Source: Lactifluus volemus
Taxonomy: Eukaryota > Basidiomycota > Agaricomycetes > Russulales > Russulaceae
NCBI GenBank assembly: GCA_022376515.1
Contig: WTXI01000050.1
Location: 1 to 64,000 of the forward strand
Direction: 5' to 3'
DNA length: 64,000 bases
The position numbers were made by a program, and so were the translations under genes. Every line of letters begins with the position of its first letter. The first letter of the stretch is position 1. This document shows positions 11,478 to 22,040 of the stretch, piece by piece. The notes under the pieces are model-generated. The model did no database searches. It was not told where the DNA came from and saw nothing but the letters and a program-made list of their open reading frames with translations.

Positions 11478-14400
11478 AGTCCGCACGGCGTAGGCCCATG
11501 CAGGCTGCGAAGCGTTCGTGCTTCTCTCGTGCAAGACCCTTGGTGAGTACATCAGCAACTTGCTCATCTGTAGGCATGTACTTGAGGCTGATGGCTTTCA
11601 GATCAACTTGTTGCCTGAGAAAGTGATGCCTGACATCAATGTGCTTGGTGCGATCATGGAACTCAGGATTCTTTGCGATAGAGATAGCTGATTGGTTGTC
11701 AATGTAAAGGATGATGGGTAAGTCAGTTTTTTGATCTTTCCAGATTTCGCTGACTAGGTTTTTTAACCAGGCGGCCTCTTTTGCCGCGTGCGCGCCTGCG
11801 ATGTATTCGGCCTCGGTACTCGATAATGCGACTGTCTGTTGCTTTTTCGAGCTCCAGCTTATCGCTCCTCCGGCCAACATGAAGACGAACCCCGAGGTCG
11901 ATTTGCGATCGTTCACGTCGCTGGCCCAGTCGGCGTCGACGTAACCATGGAGATGGGTCCCATCTTGGGCTCCCCTCTGGAAGACGAGGCGTCGGTCGCT
12001 CGTGGCTCGGAGGTATCGGAACGCACGGTCGAGGGCTCGCAAGTGCTCTTCACCGGGGTTGGCGGCGTGGCGTCCGAGCGCGGCCACAGTGTAGGCCAGG
12101 TCGGGGCGTGTCCCGAGCATCGGGTACATCAGCGCTCCGATCGCGCTCTGGAATGCCTTGACGTTTGTCTCGGGTGAGTCGAGCTTCAGGAGATGCTCGT
12201 TCGGGACCGCGGGTGTGCTGATCGGCCTGACGTCGGCCTTTCCTAGGCGTTCGAGGACATCGTTGATGTACCTCTCCTGCGATAGGGCGATCCAGCCGGC
12301 ATCGCGATCGCGCGTTACGTGCATTCCTAGGATCCAGGTGATCTCACCTAGGTCTGTCATTTGGTATGTTTTCTTTAACTTCTCCTTGTCTTCATTGATG
12401 GTTTTGAGACTTTTGCAGGCCATGGTGATATCATCAACATATAGTGCAATTATGGAGAGTGTTTCGTCCTTCAAGCGGGTGAAGACGGCGTGATCGGCAT
12501 CGGTGCGTGCGTAGCCCATCGATTTGAGCGTCGATTTGATGTGTTCGTACCACGCGCGCCCTCCTTGCTTCGTGCCGTAAACGGCCTTTTTCAATCTCAA
12601 GACCATGCCATCTGGAGTGTCAAAGCCTGGGGGGGGAGCCATATAGATCTCCTCTTTCAAGTCCCCGTTGAGGTAGGCTGATTTGACGTCCAACTGATGG
12701 ACTTCCAGATCGAGTTCGGCAGCGAGCGCAAGGACGGTGCGCAGCGAGGCAAACTTCGCCACTGGGGCGAATGTCTCATCGAAGTCGATCCCTTCAGTTT
12801 GGGTGAAGCCCTGTGCGACTAGGCGAGCCTTATATTTTTGGATCGTGCCATCGGGTCCGCGTTTTATGCGGAAGACCCATTTACTTCCGACGATTTTTCG
12901 ATCGGTCGGGCGCGGCACCAATTCGTATACCCCCATGTTCTCAAACATGCGTTTCTCGTCGTTACAAGCTAGTTCCCATTCGACGGCGTCGGGACGTGCC
13001 ATTGCCTCGGCATAGGTCCGTGGGTCACTGGCGGGATCGCCTTGCGCGACGGCAGCGCGTTCGGTGTTTCGCTTGCGCGCTCCGTATGACGTCGCGGAAT
13101 AGCGTGCGTCGTCGTCACGGATGGGTGCGCGGACATTGCGTTTAGGACGGGAGAGCGCGATCGGGAGATCGGGGGGAGGTGGAGGTGCTGTAGGTGTTTC
13201 ATCAAGTAACTCCTCGATTTCTGATTCACTGACTGATTCGTTTTCAGAGTTACTATCAGTTTCTGAGGGACTTGGAGATGCCTTCGGGATTTGTGGTGTT
13301 CCCGGTGGCGTTGCGGTCGCGGCGTCGGGCGTTTCGTCGGGTTCGAGGATTATGCGCTCGAAGCGCTTTACGGGCCCCCCTTCATCGAATACGACGTCGC
13401 GCGACTCGAAAAAACGGCCTGATTTCCGGTGCACAAGTCGGTAAGCTTTCCGATTTTTTGCTAAGCCGATAAATGTGCAGATCAGTGATCGCGCGGCCAA
13501 TTTTGCACGTTTTTTCTTCGGGACGTGCATGAAGGCTCGGGAGCCGAATACCCGGTACATCGATATGTCCGGTTTGTTACCGCTCCAGACTTCGTCTGGT
13601 GTTAGGTTGTCGAGCGCGCGCGTGTGCGAGACGTTGTGCAGCAGGGCGGCGTACTCCAGCGCATCGTACCAATACGTGTCGGGGAGGCTCGCGTCGGTGA
13701 GCATGGCTCGGACCTTATCGAGCAACGTGCGGTTCATTCGCTCGGCAACGCCGTTGTGCTCCGGCGTGTGCGGTGTTGTTATTTCGTGCTGAATACCCCT
13801 CTCTTCTAGGAATTTATTGAAGTCCCCCCCTTTGTATTCGCCCCCTCCATCCGAACGGAGAAGCCGAAGTCGTTTCCCGGTCTGCACCTCGGCGCGTTCG
13901 ACAAACACTTTGAAGCGGTCGAGTGTGTCCGATTTTTCGCGCAGGCCATCCACGAAGACTTTGCGGGATGCGTCGTCGATCCATGTGACGAAGTAATAGT
14001 ACCCTTTATGTGATCGGGTCGGGATCTTGCCACATAGGTCCGAGTGGACGCGGCCGAGGACCTTGTCCGATCGCGATTCCGTTGTCTTCTGGATTTCGAC
14101 TCGAGTTTGCTTTCCTTTCAAGCAGGGTTCGCAAGGGGTTGTAAGTGATTTCCCGGATGTAATCTCGATGCCACTGACGATGCCCTTTCGGGCCATGCGT
14201 AGGATCGTGTCCGTGTTCAGGTGGCCGAGGCGTCGGTGCCATGTAGCCAGATCGGCTTTCGCAGATGGGGCCCGTGCCGTTAAGGCAAATTCGTGCGCGG
14301 GGGATAAATCATCGCCTTCCGCGGGGAACGATTCGACGATCGCGATTCGAGCGGTGGCAAGGGGGACCGTTTGTATATTCATGAGATAGAGATTTTGATG

Positions 14401-15702
14401 CCGCTGACCCTCGCAGATAACGTTTTCGTTCGAATCGAATATCTGGCAGCCTTGCCCAGCGAATCGGACATCGGCGCCGCAGCCGGTGAGGTGGGAGACG
14501 GACAATAAGTTTCCGTGCAGCTCAGGAACGTACAGGACGTTCTGTAGTATGACGTCGTTCCACTCGTTTCCGGCGCGCATTCGAACATGTACGCGTCCCT
14601 GGCCGATGCCTTGGATGGCGCTGTTATCACCCAGGACGACGGGGATATTCCGGGTAAGGGTGGAGAACTGCTGGAACCAATTTCTGTTGGAGCACATGGT
14701 GCGTGATGCACCAGAGTCCATTATCCAGGAATTCTGGTTTAACTTCAGATTGGTAGCGTTCGACTGCGCTCGGAAGACATGGACGGTTCGGATGGTCTCG
14801 TCCGAGGTCGTTTCGTCGGCGTTCGCAATTTTTGCCGTTGCTGCGGGCGTCGCGGTTGCCGGTTTCGCGTTTGCGGTTGCTTTGGCCTCCTGCTCCTTCT
14901 TCAGCTTTCGACATTCGCCCGTATCGTGCCCCTTAATTTTGCAGTGGTTGCAATACTTTTTGGACTTGTCTTCCTGATTTCCTTTACCCTTTCCTTTCCC
15001 TTTTTTAGCGGCCTTAATCGACTTGGCGAAAAAAGCGGTAGCGGCCATGCCCGATTCGTGAACACGGCGCTGCTCGTCTCGTACGATTTGGGACTTCGTG
15101 TTTTCGATGTCGATGTTGTCGCGGGTGGAGAGTATCGTTTTTAGGGTGGATAAGGAAGGTGGTAGCGCCCCGATAATGGTGTGCGCGATTATGCGGTCGT
15201 CGAGAGCAAGTCCGAGGGCGGTGATCGTGCGAGCGGAACGAATTAAGGAATTTATTTGCGGCTCGAGGGGCTCCGTATCGAGGAGCTGGCGGCGGAAGAC
15301 GTCATCAATGAGGTGGGTTATCCTCTGCTCGCCTTTCCCCTCGTAACGTTCCGCTAATCGACTCCAGGTATCCTTTGCGGATTTCGTGTCGAGGACTGAG
15401 TTGAGCGGCTCGTCCGTCATGGCCATTACGAGATGCATTCGCGCGCTCTCGTTTTTGGTGTTCCAGTGCGCGAAACCCATTGGATCGGCTGATGGATCTG
15501 GTTTTGCGAGGGTTCCGCTGGTGACTGACCAAAGGTCATGGTAGGTGAAGACGGTCTCTACGCGGCACTTCCAGAAAGCGTAATTGCTACCGTCCATTTC
15601 GAGAAGGGGGAGGTTGAGCAAATGGGGGGGTCGTCCCGGAGCAGTCTGAGAAGAAGTCGAGGCCCCTGCGGAGGAGGCACTTGTACCGTGTGGTGTAGAC
15701 AT
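11476..15702 (-). CDS. Copia Gag-Pol polyprotein, intact (1408 aa)
   Basis: Encodes all proteins for retrotransposition in one frame, without a gag/pol frameshift. Visible order: Gag with a UBN2-like region (about 30-220), CCHC zinc knuckle (251-264, CNHCKIKGHDTGEC), aspartic protease active site DSGA (329-332), GAG-pre-integrase HHCC zinc site (H489, H494, C524, C527), integrase catalytic triad D555, D618, E654 with DD35E spacing, reverse transcriptase (about 925-1160) with YVDD at 1088-1091, and RNase H (about 1250-1370) with D1256, E1297 and D1335. The ATG at 15702 lies only 71 nt inside the primer-binding site. All catalytic motifs are present and no stop interrupts it, so it may be active. 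Confidence 0.97.
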   Translation of the reverse strand: MSTPHGTSASSAGASTSSQTAPGRPPHLLNLPLLEMDGSNYAFWKCRVETVFTYHDLWSVTSGTLAKPDPSADPMGFAHWNTKNESARMHLVMAMTDEPLNSVLDTKSAKDTWSRLAERYEGKGEQRITHLIDDVFRRQLLDTEPLEPQINSLIRSARTITALGLALDDRIIAHTIIGALPPSLSTLKTILSTRDNIDIENTKSQIVRDEQRRVHESGMAATAFFAKSIKAAKKGKGKGKGNQEDKSKKYCNHCKIKGHDTGECRKLKKEQEAKATANAKPATATPAATAKIANADETTSDETIRTVHVFRAQSNATNLKLNQNSWIMDSGASRTMCSNRNWFQQFSTLTRNIPVVLGDNSAIQGIGQGRVHVRMRAGNEWNDVILQNVLYVPELHGNLLSVSHLTGCGADVRFAGQGCQIFDSNENVICEGQRHQNLYLMNIQTVPLATARIAIVESFPAEGDDLSPAHEFALTARAPSAKADLATWHRRLGHLNTDTILRMARKGIVSGIEITSGKSLTTPCEPCLKGKQTRVEIQKTTESRSDKVLGRVHSDLCGKIPTRSHKGYYYFVTWIDDASRKVFVDGLREKSDTLDRFKVFVERAEVQTGKRLRLLRSDGGGEYKGGDFNKFLEERGIQHEITTPHTPEHNGVAERMNRTLLDKVRAMLTDASLPDTYWYDALEYAALLHNVSHTRALDNLTPDEVWSGNKPDISMYRVFGSRAFMHVPKKKRAKLAARSLICTFIGLAKNRKAYRLVHRKSGRFFESRDVVFDEGGPVKRFERIILEPDETPDAATATPPGTPQIPKASPSPSETDSNSENESVSESEIEELLDETPTAPPPPPDLPIALSRPKRNVRAPIRDDDARYSATSYGARKRNTERAAVAQGDPASDPRTYAEAMARPDAVEWELACNDEKRMFENMGVYELVPRPTDRKIVGSKWVFRIKRGPDGTIQKYKARLVAQGFTQTEGIDFDETFAPVAKFASLRTVLALAAELDLEVHQLDVKSAYLNGDLKEEIYMAPPPGFDTPDGMVLRLKKAVYGTKQGGRAWYEHIKSTLKSMGYARTDADHAVFTRLKDETLSIIALYVDDITMACKSLKTINEDKEKLKKTYQMTDLGEITWILGMHVTRDRDAGWIALSQERYINDVLERLGKADVRPISTPAVPNEHLLKLDSPETNVKAFQSAIGALMYPMLGTRPDLAYTVAALGRHAANPGEEHLRALDRAFRYLRATSDRRLVFQRGAQDGTHLHGYVDADWASDVNDRKSTSGFVFMLAGGAISWSSKKQQTVALSSTEAEYIAGAHAAKEAAWLKNLVSEIWKDQKTDLPIILYIDNQSAISIAKNPEFHDRTKHIDVRHHFLRQQVDLKAISLKYMPTDEQVADVLTKGLAREKHERFAACMGLRRAD

Positions 15703-15773
15703 TCTGTGTTAGGACTTGTTTTGGCTTGTTCGGAATTTGTTGTGCGCGCGCGGTGTCTTCGAGAGCTCTTAAA

Positions 15774-15790
15774 GCTCAGGTCTCATAATC
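15774..15790 (-). other. Copia primer-binding site, tRNA-Met anticodon-arm type
   Basis: Immediately inside the 5' LTR the element strand reads GATTATGAGACCTGAGC. Its complement, GCTCAGGTCTCATAATC, contains CTCATAA, the anticodon loop of elongator tRNA-Met (CAU), with flanking stem bases. This resembles the half-tRNA priming of Drosophila copia, where the primer is cut in the anticodon stem instead of using the CCA end. Confidence 0.6.
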
Positions 15791-16143
15791 TATTGGATGA
15801 GAATCCTAAGTCTCAGTCTAAAGTGAAAAGACTTATATTGATCTACCTATTGGATGAGAATCCTAAGTCTAAGTAGATAGTAAGTTTACTGAGGAATGAA
15901 AGAATAAAGAGTGACTAACCTCAGTCTAAAGTGAAAAGACTGAGGCAAGGTGAACACGGTGTCTACACTATATAAGGAATGAACGACTGAGGTCAAAATT
16001 GTAAGGGAGTTAAGCTATAAGGAGATAATAAATTTGACTTAGTGTAGAACGCGGACAGTCCTTGGTATCGGTGTCACGCGTCATGTGACGTGTGACTGCG
16101 AAGCGTTGGCTCGACTTACGCCTGCGAGGCTGCGCTCCCAACA
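15791..16143 (-). repeat. Copia 5' LTR
   Basis: 353 bp, identical to the 3' LTR except for one C/T difference. It should carry the promoter; on the element strand TTATATAGTG is a plausible TATA region. Confidence 0.95.
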
Positions 16144-16806
16144 CAGAAACAACGACAGGTGTAGCAGAGCAGGCAGCGCTTCAACAGACCAAGGAAGGTG
16201 AAACCTTTCGACACCGTTAGCAAAGAATGCACGTATTGATGCTCGCTTGTGTGGACTGTATAGTGGCGGTTGAGTGATTGTGAGGAATCGACGTGCCCAT
16301 TGTTGTAACATTGTTGCCAGTAGCGCAGATGTGAGACTGATGACCAAACTGAGGGACCAGAGAGAGTTGACCAAGACTGCTGATTTCGGAGGAGAGAAGT
16401 CGGGTTGTTGAACTGGAGTGGCAAGGATCGATGCACGAGACATGTTTGGGTCGGCGAGAAGTTGATAGATGTTTGCGAGATAGAACGCAGTGGTATCCTG
16501 TGGATTCGATTTTAGGTCTTGAACGGAAACAGTGAGCAATGCAGCGAGTGCAGCCGAGAATAAGCCGGTCTACGATATTCACTTTAGTCACTGGGCTCTA
16601 GTGCAGTGTTGATATATGGGCTCACGAAGATAAGGATGCCGTCTGCATCCTTTTGCCAGCGATGGGACATCTTTTCGTCCTCTCCCTCTGTCATCTTAAT
16701 GTACATATGGAAGAGGGGCCCTGAGCTATCTGAAAAGATGGCCTGTCCCTGCGAGGATTGACCTTGCTCTGTCCGAGCCTGAGGGCTGGCTGATAGGGCG
16801 GATGAA

Positions 16807-17684
16807 CTTGATGATGATAACGTAGGCTAACGTATAACATACTATTGTCCATTTTCTGTTGAGGTAGATTCTCTCTGTTGGTAGCTTCCGGGGTAGCAGG
16901 TCGGGACGTCAGGAGGAACAGAGCGTAAATCGAGGTGAAGCGACGAAAATACAAGTACAGTTACGTAAGGTCAAGTACCGCGGTGGCAGGACGCGTCCCT
17001 TGGGGCCATCGTAGTATACTGAATGATGAATATGCTACATAAATGCAGATTCAAAAGCAAGAAGACTTTGCATAGTTGCGAAGATATGTCATACTGTATC
17101 TGCTCTTTCCATTCCCGACAATGAAATCGACGGAAAGGGTGCTAACACTCTGCCCGCTGTATAGGCTTCCTCTCTTCTACTTTTTCCAGGTCCAGCCATT
17201 CTTGTGGCTTTCCCTGTCCGATAATTGTCATCCATATCGTGATGCCTGCGTGCGATCTTCCATCATGAGGGCGTCGCAGTGGCATTCTCTCATTAATCCC
17301 CTCCCGTTCGAGTCCATCTCGGCACTTTCTCATATTCCCAATACTCGTGCGATATTAGACGCCCAATTGTGCAACACCGCTGGGACCATGCTAGACTCAC
17401 AAGAAAGAGCCGAAGGATATAGGTTGTGTCGCTCCACGCAATGGCTGAGCGCTGATCCTCGTAGGGTCTGCCAGTGCCTTATGTGGGGCAGGCTCGCGCA
17501 GTAGGCGTCGCTGCCCAATGGTCGACAACGTTTTGGGCACGATATTGAGCCGATTTCAGCATTTCACCTCACACATTGACTATGTAAAATAAGAAATATC
17601 AGCACAGGGCGGAACGCCAGGCACTTATTACTTGGCACGCATTCCTCGACGAGTCCATGTGGCCGTAGTCCAACAAGCACTCAC
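16807..17684. repeat. 5' flank of DUF6535 copy B and SLA1 intron fragment
   Basis: This is homologous to the flanks of A, D and F. The candidate MARR first exon is present around 17190-17260, but its ATG is changed to ATC. From about 17540 the sequence matches the 3' part of the large SLA1 intron 6095-6377. No intact gene. Confidence 0.5.
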
Positions 17685-17749
17685 CGATTCAACATACGCA
17701 GATGGAACGAGGCCACCCTGAACGTCCGAAACTCCCATTGGTTTAACTT
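17685..17749 (-). pseudogene. SLA1 SH3 exon copy 2, 3' half, cut by an insertion
   Basis: Encodes VSDVQGGLVPSAYVES up to the GTGAGT donor. The reading frame is cut in the KVK codons by a 7.8-kb insertion. The matching 5' half continues at 25558-25746. Confidence 0.85.
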
Positions 17750-18240
17750 GAGCTAGTGGGCCATTACTTCGTATGGCATGTCCGAGTTCTCCCATGTTGT
17801 AGATATGCATATAAATGCAATCCTCTGCTCATATCACAGAATAAATGCAACACAATGAAAACTCTATTGAAACTATTTCACACACCATAATAGTATCAAA
17901 TAGTAAAACTTTATGCAACTGAATAGGGTCATTCACAGCAGCATTATTTGGGCTCATTATGTGTTCATTATTTTCCCATTATTAGCTATATTTCTACAAG
18001 TGATGATTTAATAGAACAATTAATGGAATAAATAATGGGCTTGTGTGAAACCCCCCTCCAATAAGTATCACTTTAATGGACTTTAATGTGCACTTTTGAT
18101 GTTGTCCAATTCTCTCGGCATGCTTGTTATTTGAAACTCCAACAGATGGCATCAGCCATGTCACTAGTTGGCTGCAAGTACTCCTGCTTGTAGGACCTGA
18201 GCCCAGGACATGCCGACCATCTCGCTTCACCGTTGATTAC
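17750..18240. other. AT-rich left end of the composite insertion, no gene seen
   Basis: About 490 bp with no supported reading frame or RNA gene. It differs in base composition from the surrounding array. Confidence 0.4.
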
Positions 18241-18242
18241 TC

Positions 18243-19622
18243 ACTGAGATCAACAAGATCGACAAGAGCTTGAAACAAGCTTGCCTTGACCTTGAAATCC
18301 AAGAACTCACCTACGAAATCCTCCAGGATGTTGACAACAACTCAGATGCACCAAGCGACAGCACTTCAATCAGCTCTCTCTCCTCTCTCTCCTCTGACAC
18401 TGACACTGACTCTATGGATGACCATGACCATTCCTTCTTGGTCTCTTACCACCATCACCGTTGTTTTTTCCCACGATGACTTCCCCCCCCCGTTACACCC
18501 ACTGCAACCCCCAGGTTTCAGTTTCCCCCTCCCTCTCCCTCTGTGGCACCTCCCCGGCCCCCGCTCAAGCCCCTGTCAAGACCACAGGACGAGATTGGCC
18601 CTTCCAATTCTCATGAATTTTCACCTTCACGGGTTTTCACCGAGACTCCTGTTTCTCAGCCCATTCAAACGCCCGCCTTGGATATGTTGGCTGGCGGGGC
18701 AGAGCCCTCCCTCGAACCTCACTACTTCCCTCCTGGGAAAAAGCTTGCAAAGAAGAAGGCACTTTCTGGGGATGACAAACTCTCCATTTTCGACATCCTC
18801 AACACCTTTCGTCGTCACTGGTTCCTCTCTGTGGACAACCTCAGGGCCAATGCCCTCTCAGCCCAAAAGGCAGTGGACGGAAAAATTTCTTGGGTTGAGT
18901 TCACTCCCCAGTTCCATGCTCACCTGGTCAAGTGTGCTGTCGCGCTTGTGCCTCGCCCCATCAATAAGGTGAAAAAGGTGATGCTCAGATATATCTTAGA
19001 GCTTCTTAATGGGGAAGGCCCTCAAGCCTTTTTCAATCTCTCAAAAGGCCAGCAGAGAGCTACGCAGGCCCAAAAGGAGAAGAGGCGACTCTCACGGAAA
19101 AGGAACCACGCATTGAGGCGAGATCACCGAAAAGTGGCCGAAAAAGCTGTTAACGGCAGACCACAACGGCAATGCCCGACCTGCGGATGGAAGTTCACGT
19201 CCCGCAAAGCTGCAAAGAGACACTGATGCCCTATTTCCATGGAGGAGAGCGGAAAGAGTGGGGATGCAAAAGGCAAGGGTAGAACCTCTGCCTGCGCTAG
19301 GCCGGACAAGCCAGGCCCCCCTAATCCTCCCACCGCCCCCTCTAACATGGTCACTCCATTGGCCACCACTGCCCTGCAAACTGCGACAATGCTCAAGACT
19401 AAAGCTCCGAAGAAAAAGAAGAAGCAAAGTGCCTACAAACGGCCGAACACTCCATCCAGCGCTGTCGAGGTGGCATCAACAGGTCCCACCCCGCTCCGCA
19501 CTTTGGTCAGAGAGTTTGTGTCCGACCAGCGTTCTGAGGGTACCTCCAACCGACGTTCGACTCGGCTTAACACTGAGAAGAAGCAAAGGACCAGGAGAGG
19601 GCTAATGGACTCAGTAACGTGA
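18243..19622 (+). pseudogene. Unknown K/R-rich protein with C2H2-like finger, two in-frame TGA stops
   Basis: One frame runs over about 450 codons with TGA stops only at 18477-18479 and 19224-19226. The first part is acidic and Ser-rich (SLSSLSSDTDTDSMDDHDHS), the middle is Pro-rich then helical (DDKLSIFDILNTFRRHWFLS), and the end of the second segment has CPTCGWKFTSRKAAKRH, a zinc-finger-like motif broken by the second TGA. A basic tail with KKKKKQSAYKRP follows. I do not recognise the family. The persistence of one frame across both stops suggests a recently lost gene, plausibly transposon cargo. Confidence 0.5.
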
Positions 19623-21630
19623 CAGGACTTGAGTAGTGGTACTGTCAGGACTTGAACGTGGTCTATAGGATGTGTGTACCCTGAAATCGCTTAATAAAAG
19701 TTATTCTAAAAATAAAATAAAATAAAATAAAGATTGGTGTTAATCAGCCCAATCAGTGTTGTCAGTGCTTACCACCATGATTAGTGGCAAAGAGCATGAT
19801 CAGGGTTGTCAGTGGTTATCACTGTAATTAGTGGTAATCAACATCATCAGCATCATCAGCATTGTCAGTGGTTATCAGCGTGGTCAGTTGTTATCTGACT
19901 AATCAAGCTAATTAGTGGTAATTGGGCTAATTGGTGATTATCAGTGGTTATCAGGTGTTTTCAGGTGCCAGTCACCCAGGATCACGGGGGCCTCGAAGGG
20001 GGACCGTTTACGTGGGTCCGGGACTTGACACCCTTCTCCACCGTCGGGATCATGGTTATCCTATATTCTTTCAATCCCATAATTGGCCCTCACTCACGTG
20101 CACACTTTCAAATTAGTTTATTTCAAATTGTAGTGATGTTTCAAATTGATATATTCAAATTGTGATAGTATACATTATGTGGGAACGATGGGATAGTGAA
20201 GAGCATTGGCCATTCCAGGGCAGAGATGTCGGCGGCCATGATCTGGCCGTTTGCCGAGATGTTGTCCATTGGTTGTTCGTCGTTCGCAGCCCCCAGAGGT
20301 GCGCATCCTTGTGAACCTCTTCCCAAGTGAAGCCTGCATCGCAGCTCAAGAACGTCACTCTCTACATAAAGTGCGAGTTTCTCGCTCACCTTGCCAACGG
20401 CTATTATCAACCCGACGACAGAGGGACTGCTAAACGTCACGCGAGGGTCCACTCGTTCGTATATCCATGGGCGCAAAGCGAGAAGCCTGTCTCAATTGTC
20501 ACCACAGGATCTCTTCGAAGCGGAGTGAGGCACGTACCACACTTTGACAGGCATACAGCTGCCCATGCAAATCATAGTTGGGAAGGATCAACTGTTTCCA
20601 GCTCCCTCCATCATTGTGCATGATGTGCGTCTGCAAATTCTTAATGCCCGTGACCGCAGCCACCTCGGGATTAGAGACGATGTTGATGAGTGCGATACCA
20701 TCACGATCATCTGCTCAAAGTCGACATCCCCATGCACATCGCGAGTCACATTCATGATCGACGTGCCAAAGTACCTGACGAGAGAGGGGGTCAACAGGAA
20801 ACAACAAATACAACAAGCTCTGCTCACCAACTCAGATGGGGTAAGCTGAAGGAAAGAAAGACATGAACAAGCCAGGAACTTACAAAACGAACAAGAATTA
20901 TGGTGAGAATGGAAGAAGAGGAGGTGGAACAAGGCAGAGCGAGAAGAGGGAGAAAAGAGAGACTCAAGATGAGAGTCAGATGGCTAGAGGAAAGATGCAA
21001 ATTCACTCACCGTGATTGGGTTTTATAAACCACCACACAGCTGGGTTGTAATTAACGTCAGTGACAAGGAACCGCTGTCCCAACTGCCTCAAAGAACAAG
21101 GGCCGGAAGAAAATGCACCAGGGGGAGTAATGGAGCCATCAGGCGGTAACATGAGATCGGTGGTGTCGGTGGTGCTGTGGCGTCCTCAGAATGCCGCCTC
21201 GTATATGAAATTAACAAAAGAGAAAAAAAAAACCTTATCCATTTCTGTGGTTCGGGGCTGCACGTTTTTGTCCTGCCACCACAGCAATCAGTGAAACAAA
21301 CGGATCAAAGGAGATAAGTTATTGGCCGCAGTGAATTTGTCTATGCGCGAGGCACCGATGTTGTGGTGCTTGCAACGGGGGCGAGGTTGGGACAGCGATC
21401 AGGGGTTTGCAAGACGGCTGAAGAGGGCGGCGGAAAATGTAAAAAAAACTTGATGCGGCATGGACCATGCTCACAATGGGTATTCGATATCGTCCGGTCC
21501 CGAGCTTCGCAGTGTGCCGCCAGAGCGTCAAGTTGGAGGTGGTGGTGCCCATGATCACATCAACGATACTGAGCTCCGGTGGCTGTGTGATCGATCACAT
21601 TGAGGGAGAAGGGTAAACTCTCCGGATAAT
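19623..21630. other. Repeat-like and unassigned DNA within the composite insertion
   Basis: It begins with an (AAAAT)n-type tract (19710-19733), then degenerate ATCAGTGGTTATCAG-like repeats to about 19970. From 20160 to 21060 there are short overlapping frames on both strands, none with a recognisable domain or splice model. Nothing supported as a gene. Confidence 0.35.
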
Positions 21631-21639
21631 AGGACCACT

Positions 21640-22040
21640 CACAAATGCTACATTTTGCGTGGGCGCCCCATGTCGGTGGCGGTGGCGTTTGCTGCTTGCC
21701 GTTGGTAGTTGATGGCGTGGGGCTCTCGATGGTTGGGCGGGTGGCAGCCCGTAGCGATCGTGTTTGCGAGGTGTTGGCTCGTGCAAAGTCAACTAGTGAG
21801 AAGTCTTGGGGGCACAGGATATCCAGATTATCAGGTTCCTGTTCAAGGAGAGAAGGTTGTCAGCAGTCTGTCTGAAAGAGAGCGAGAGGGGTTGGCCCGG
21901 GTGTGGGTTTGAGTATGGTTGAGACGGCTGTGGGGTTTGGGGTTTGGGAAGAGGAGGTGGGGAGGCTGATTAGCATGGTTTGGGTAAGGGAGATACCGGT
22001 GTCTAGCGCAGCTAGATCGGTGTCGAGTGCCGCAACCATT
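21640..22040 (-). pseudogene. LINE RNase H-region relic 1
   Basis: Minus-strand frames read DTGISLTQTMLISLP and STILKPTPGPTPLALFQTDC. These parallel the LINE at 45064-46045 (SGISLAQTILVGLP, AILKPGPHPGQPFSLSFRQT). Downstream pieces of the same protein appear in shifted frames to about 21640. It is a badly decayed fragment of the same non-LTR family. Confidence 0.6.

Larger units (their letters stand above)
11116..16143 (-). mobile_element. Complete Ty1/copia LTR retrotransposon
   Basis: A 5,028-bp element with two 353-bp LTRs, one uninterrupted gag-pol frame, a primer-binding site, a short polypurine tract and a perfect 5-bp target duplication. I saw only one difference between the LTRs (C versus T in the AATT[CT]GACTT segment), so the insertion is recent. 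The domain order protease-integrase-RT-RNase H is that of copia elements. Element strand termini are TGTTGG...CCAATA. Confidence 0.97.
11111..16148. other. 5-bp target-site duplication CAGAA around the copia element
   Basis: CAGAA at 11111-11115 immediately precedes the left LTR and CAGAA at 16144-16148 immediately follows the right LTR. Removing the element plus one copy restores the uninterrupted DUF6535 sequence seen in copies D and E (GAAGAACAGAAACAACGAC). Confidence 0.95.
9252..16806 (-). pseudogene. DUF6535 gene copy B, split by a copia element and frameshifted
   Basis: The 3' part (9252-11115) and 5' part (16144-16569, after a 56-nt intron at 16570-16625 and an upstream exon 16626-16806) are separated by a complete copia retrotransposon. 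The 3' part is also frameshifted: a GGGG run in intact copies has lost a base near 10020, so residues after GTDAA continue in another frame starting at DDPFWYPLCN. The upstream exon region has stop codons not seen in copy C. The insertion lies in the third membrane helix, directly after FLFFTG-coding sequence. Confidence 0.9.

Noticed and set aside
11839..15144. Many plus-strand frames of 60-160 codons across the copia element
   Set aside because: They are antisense shadows of the intact gag-pol frame; none shows a domain or a plausible start.
18477..19226. TGA codons read as selenocysteine or reassigned codons
   Set aside because: No selenoprotein-type context, and the other genes in the window use TGA as stop; decay is simpler.
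20141..20849. Overlapping frames suggesting a gene in the composite insertion
   Set aside because: No domain, no consistent splice path, and frames on both strands are equally long.
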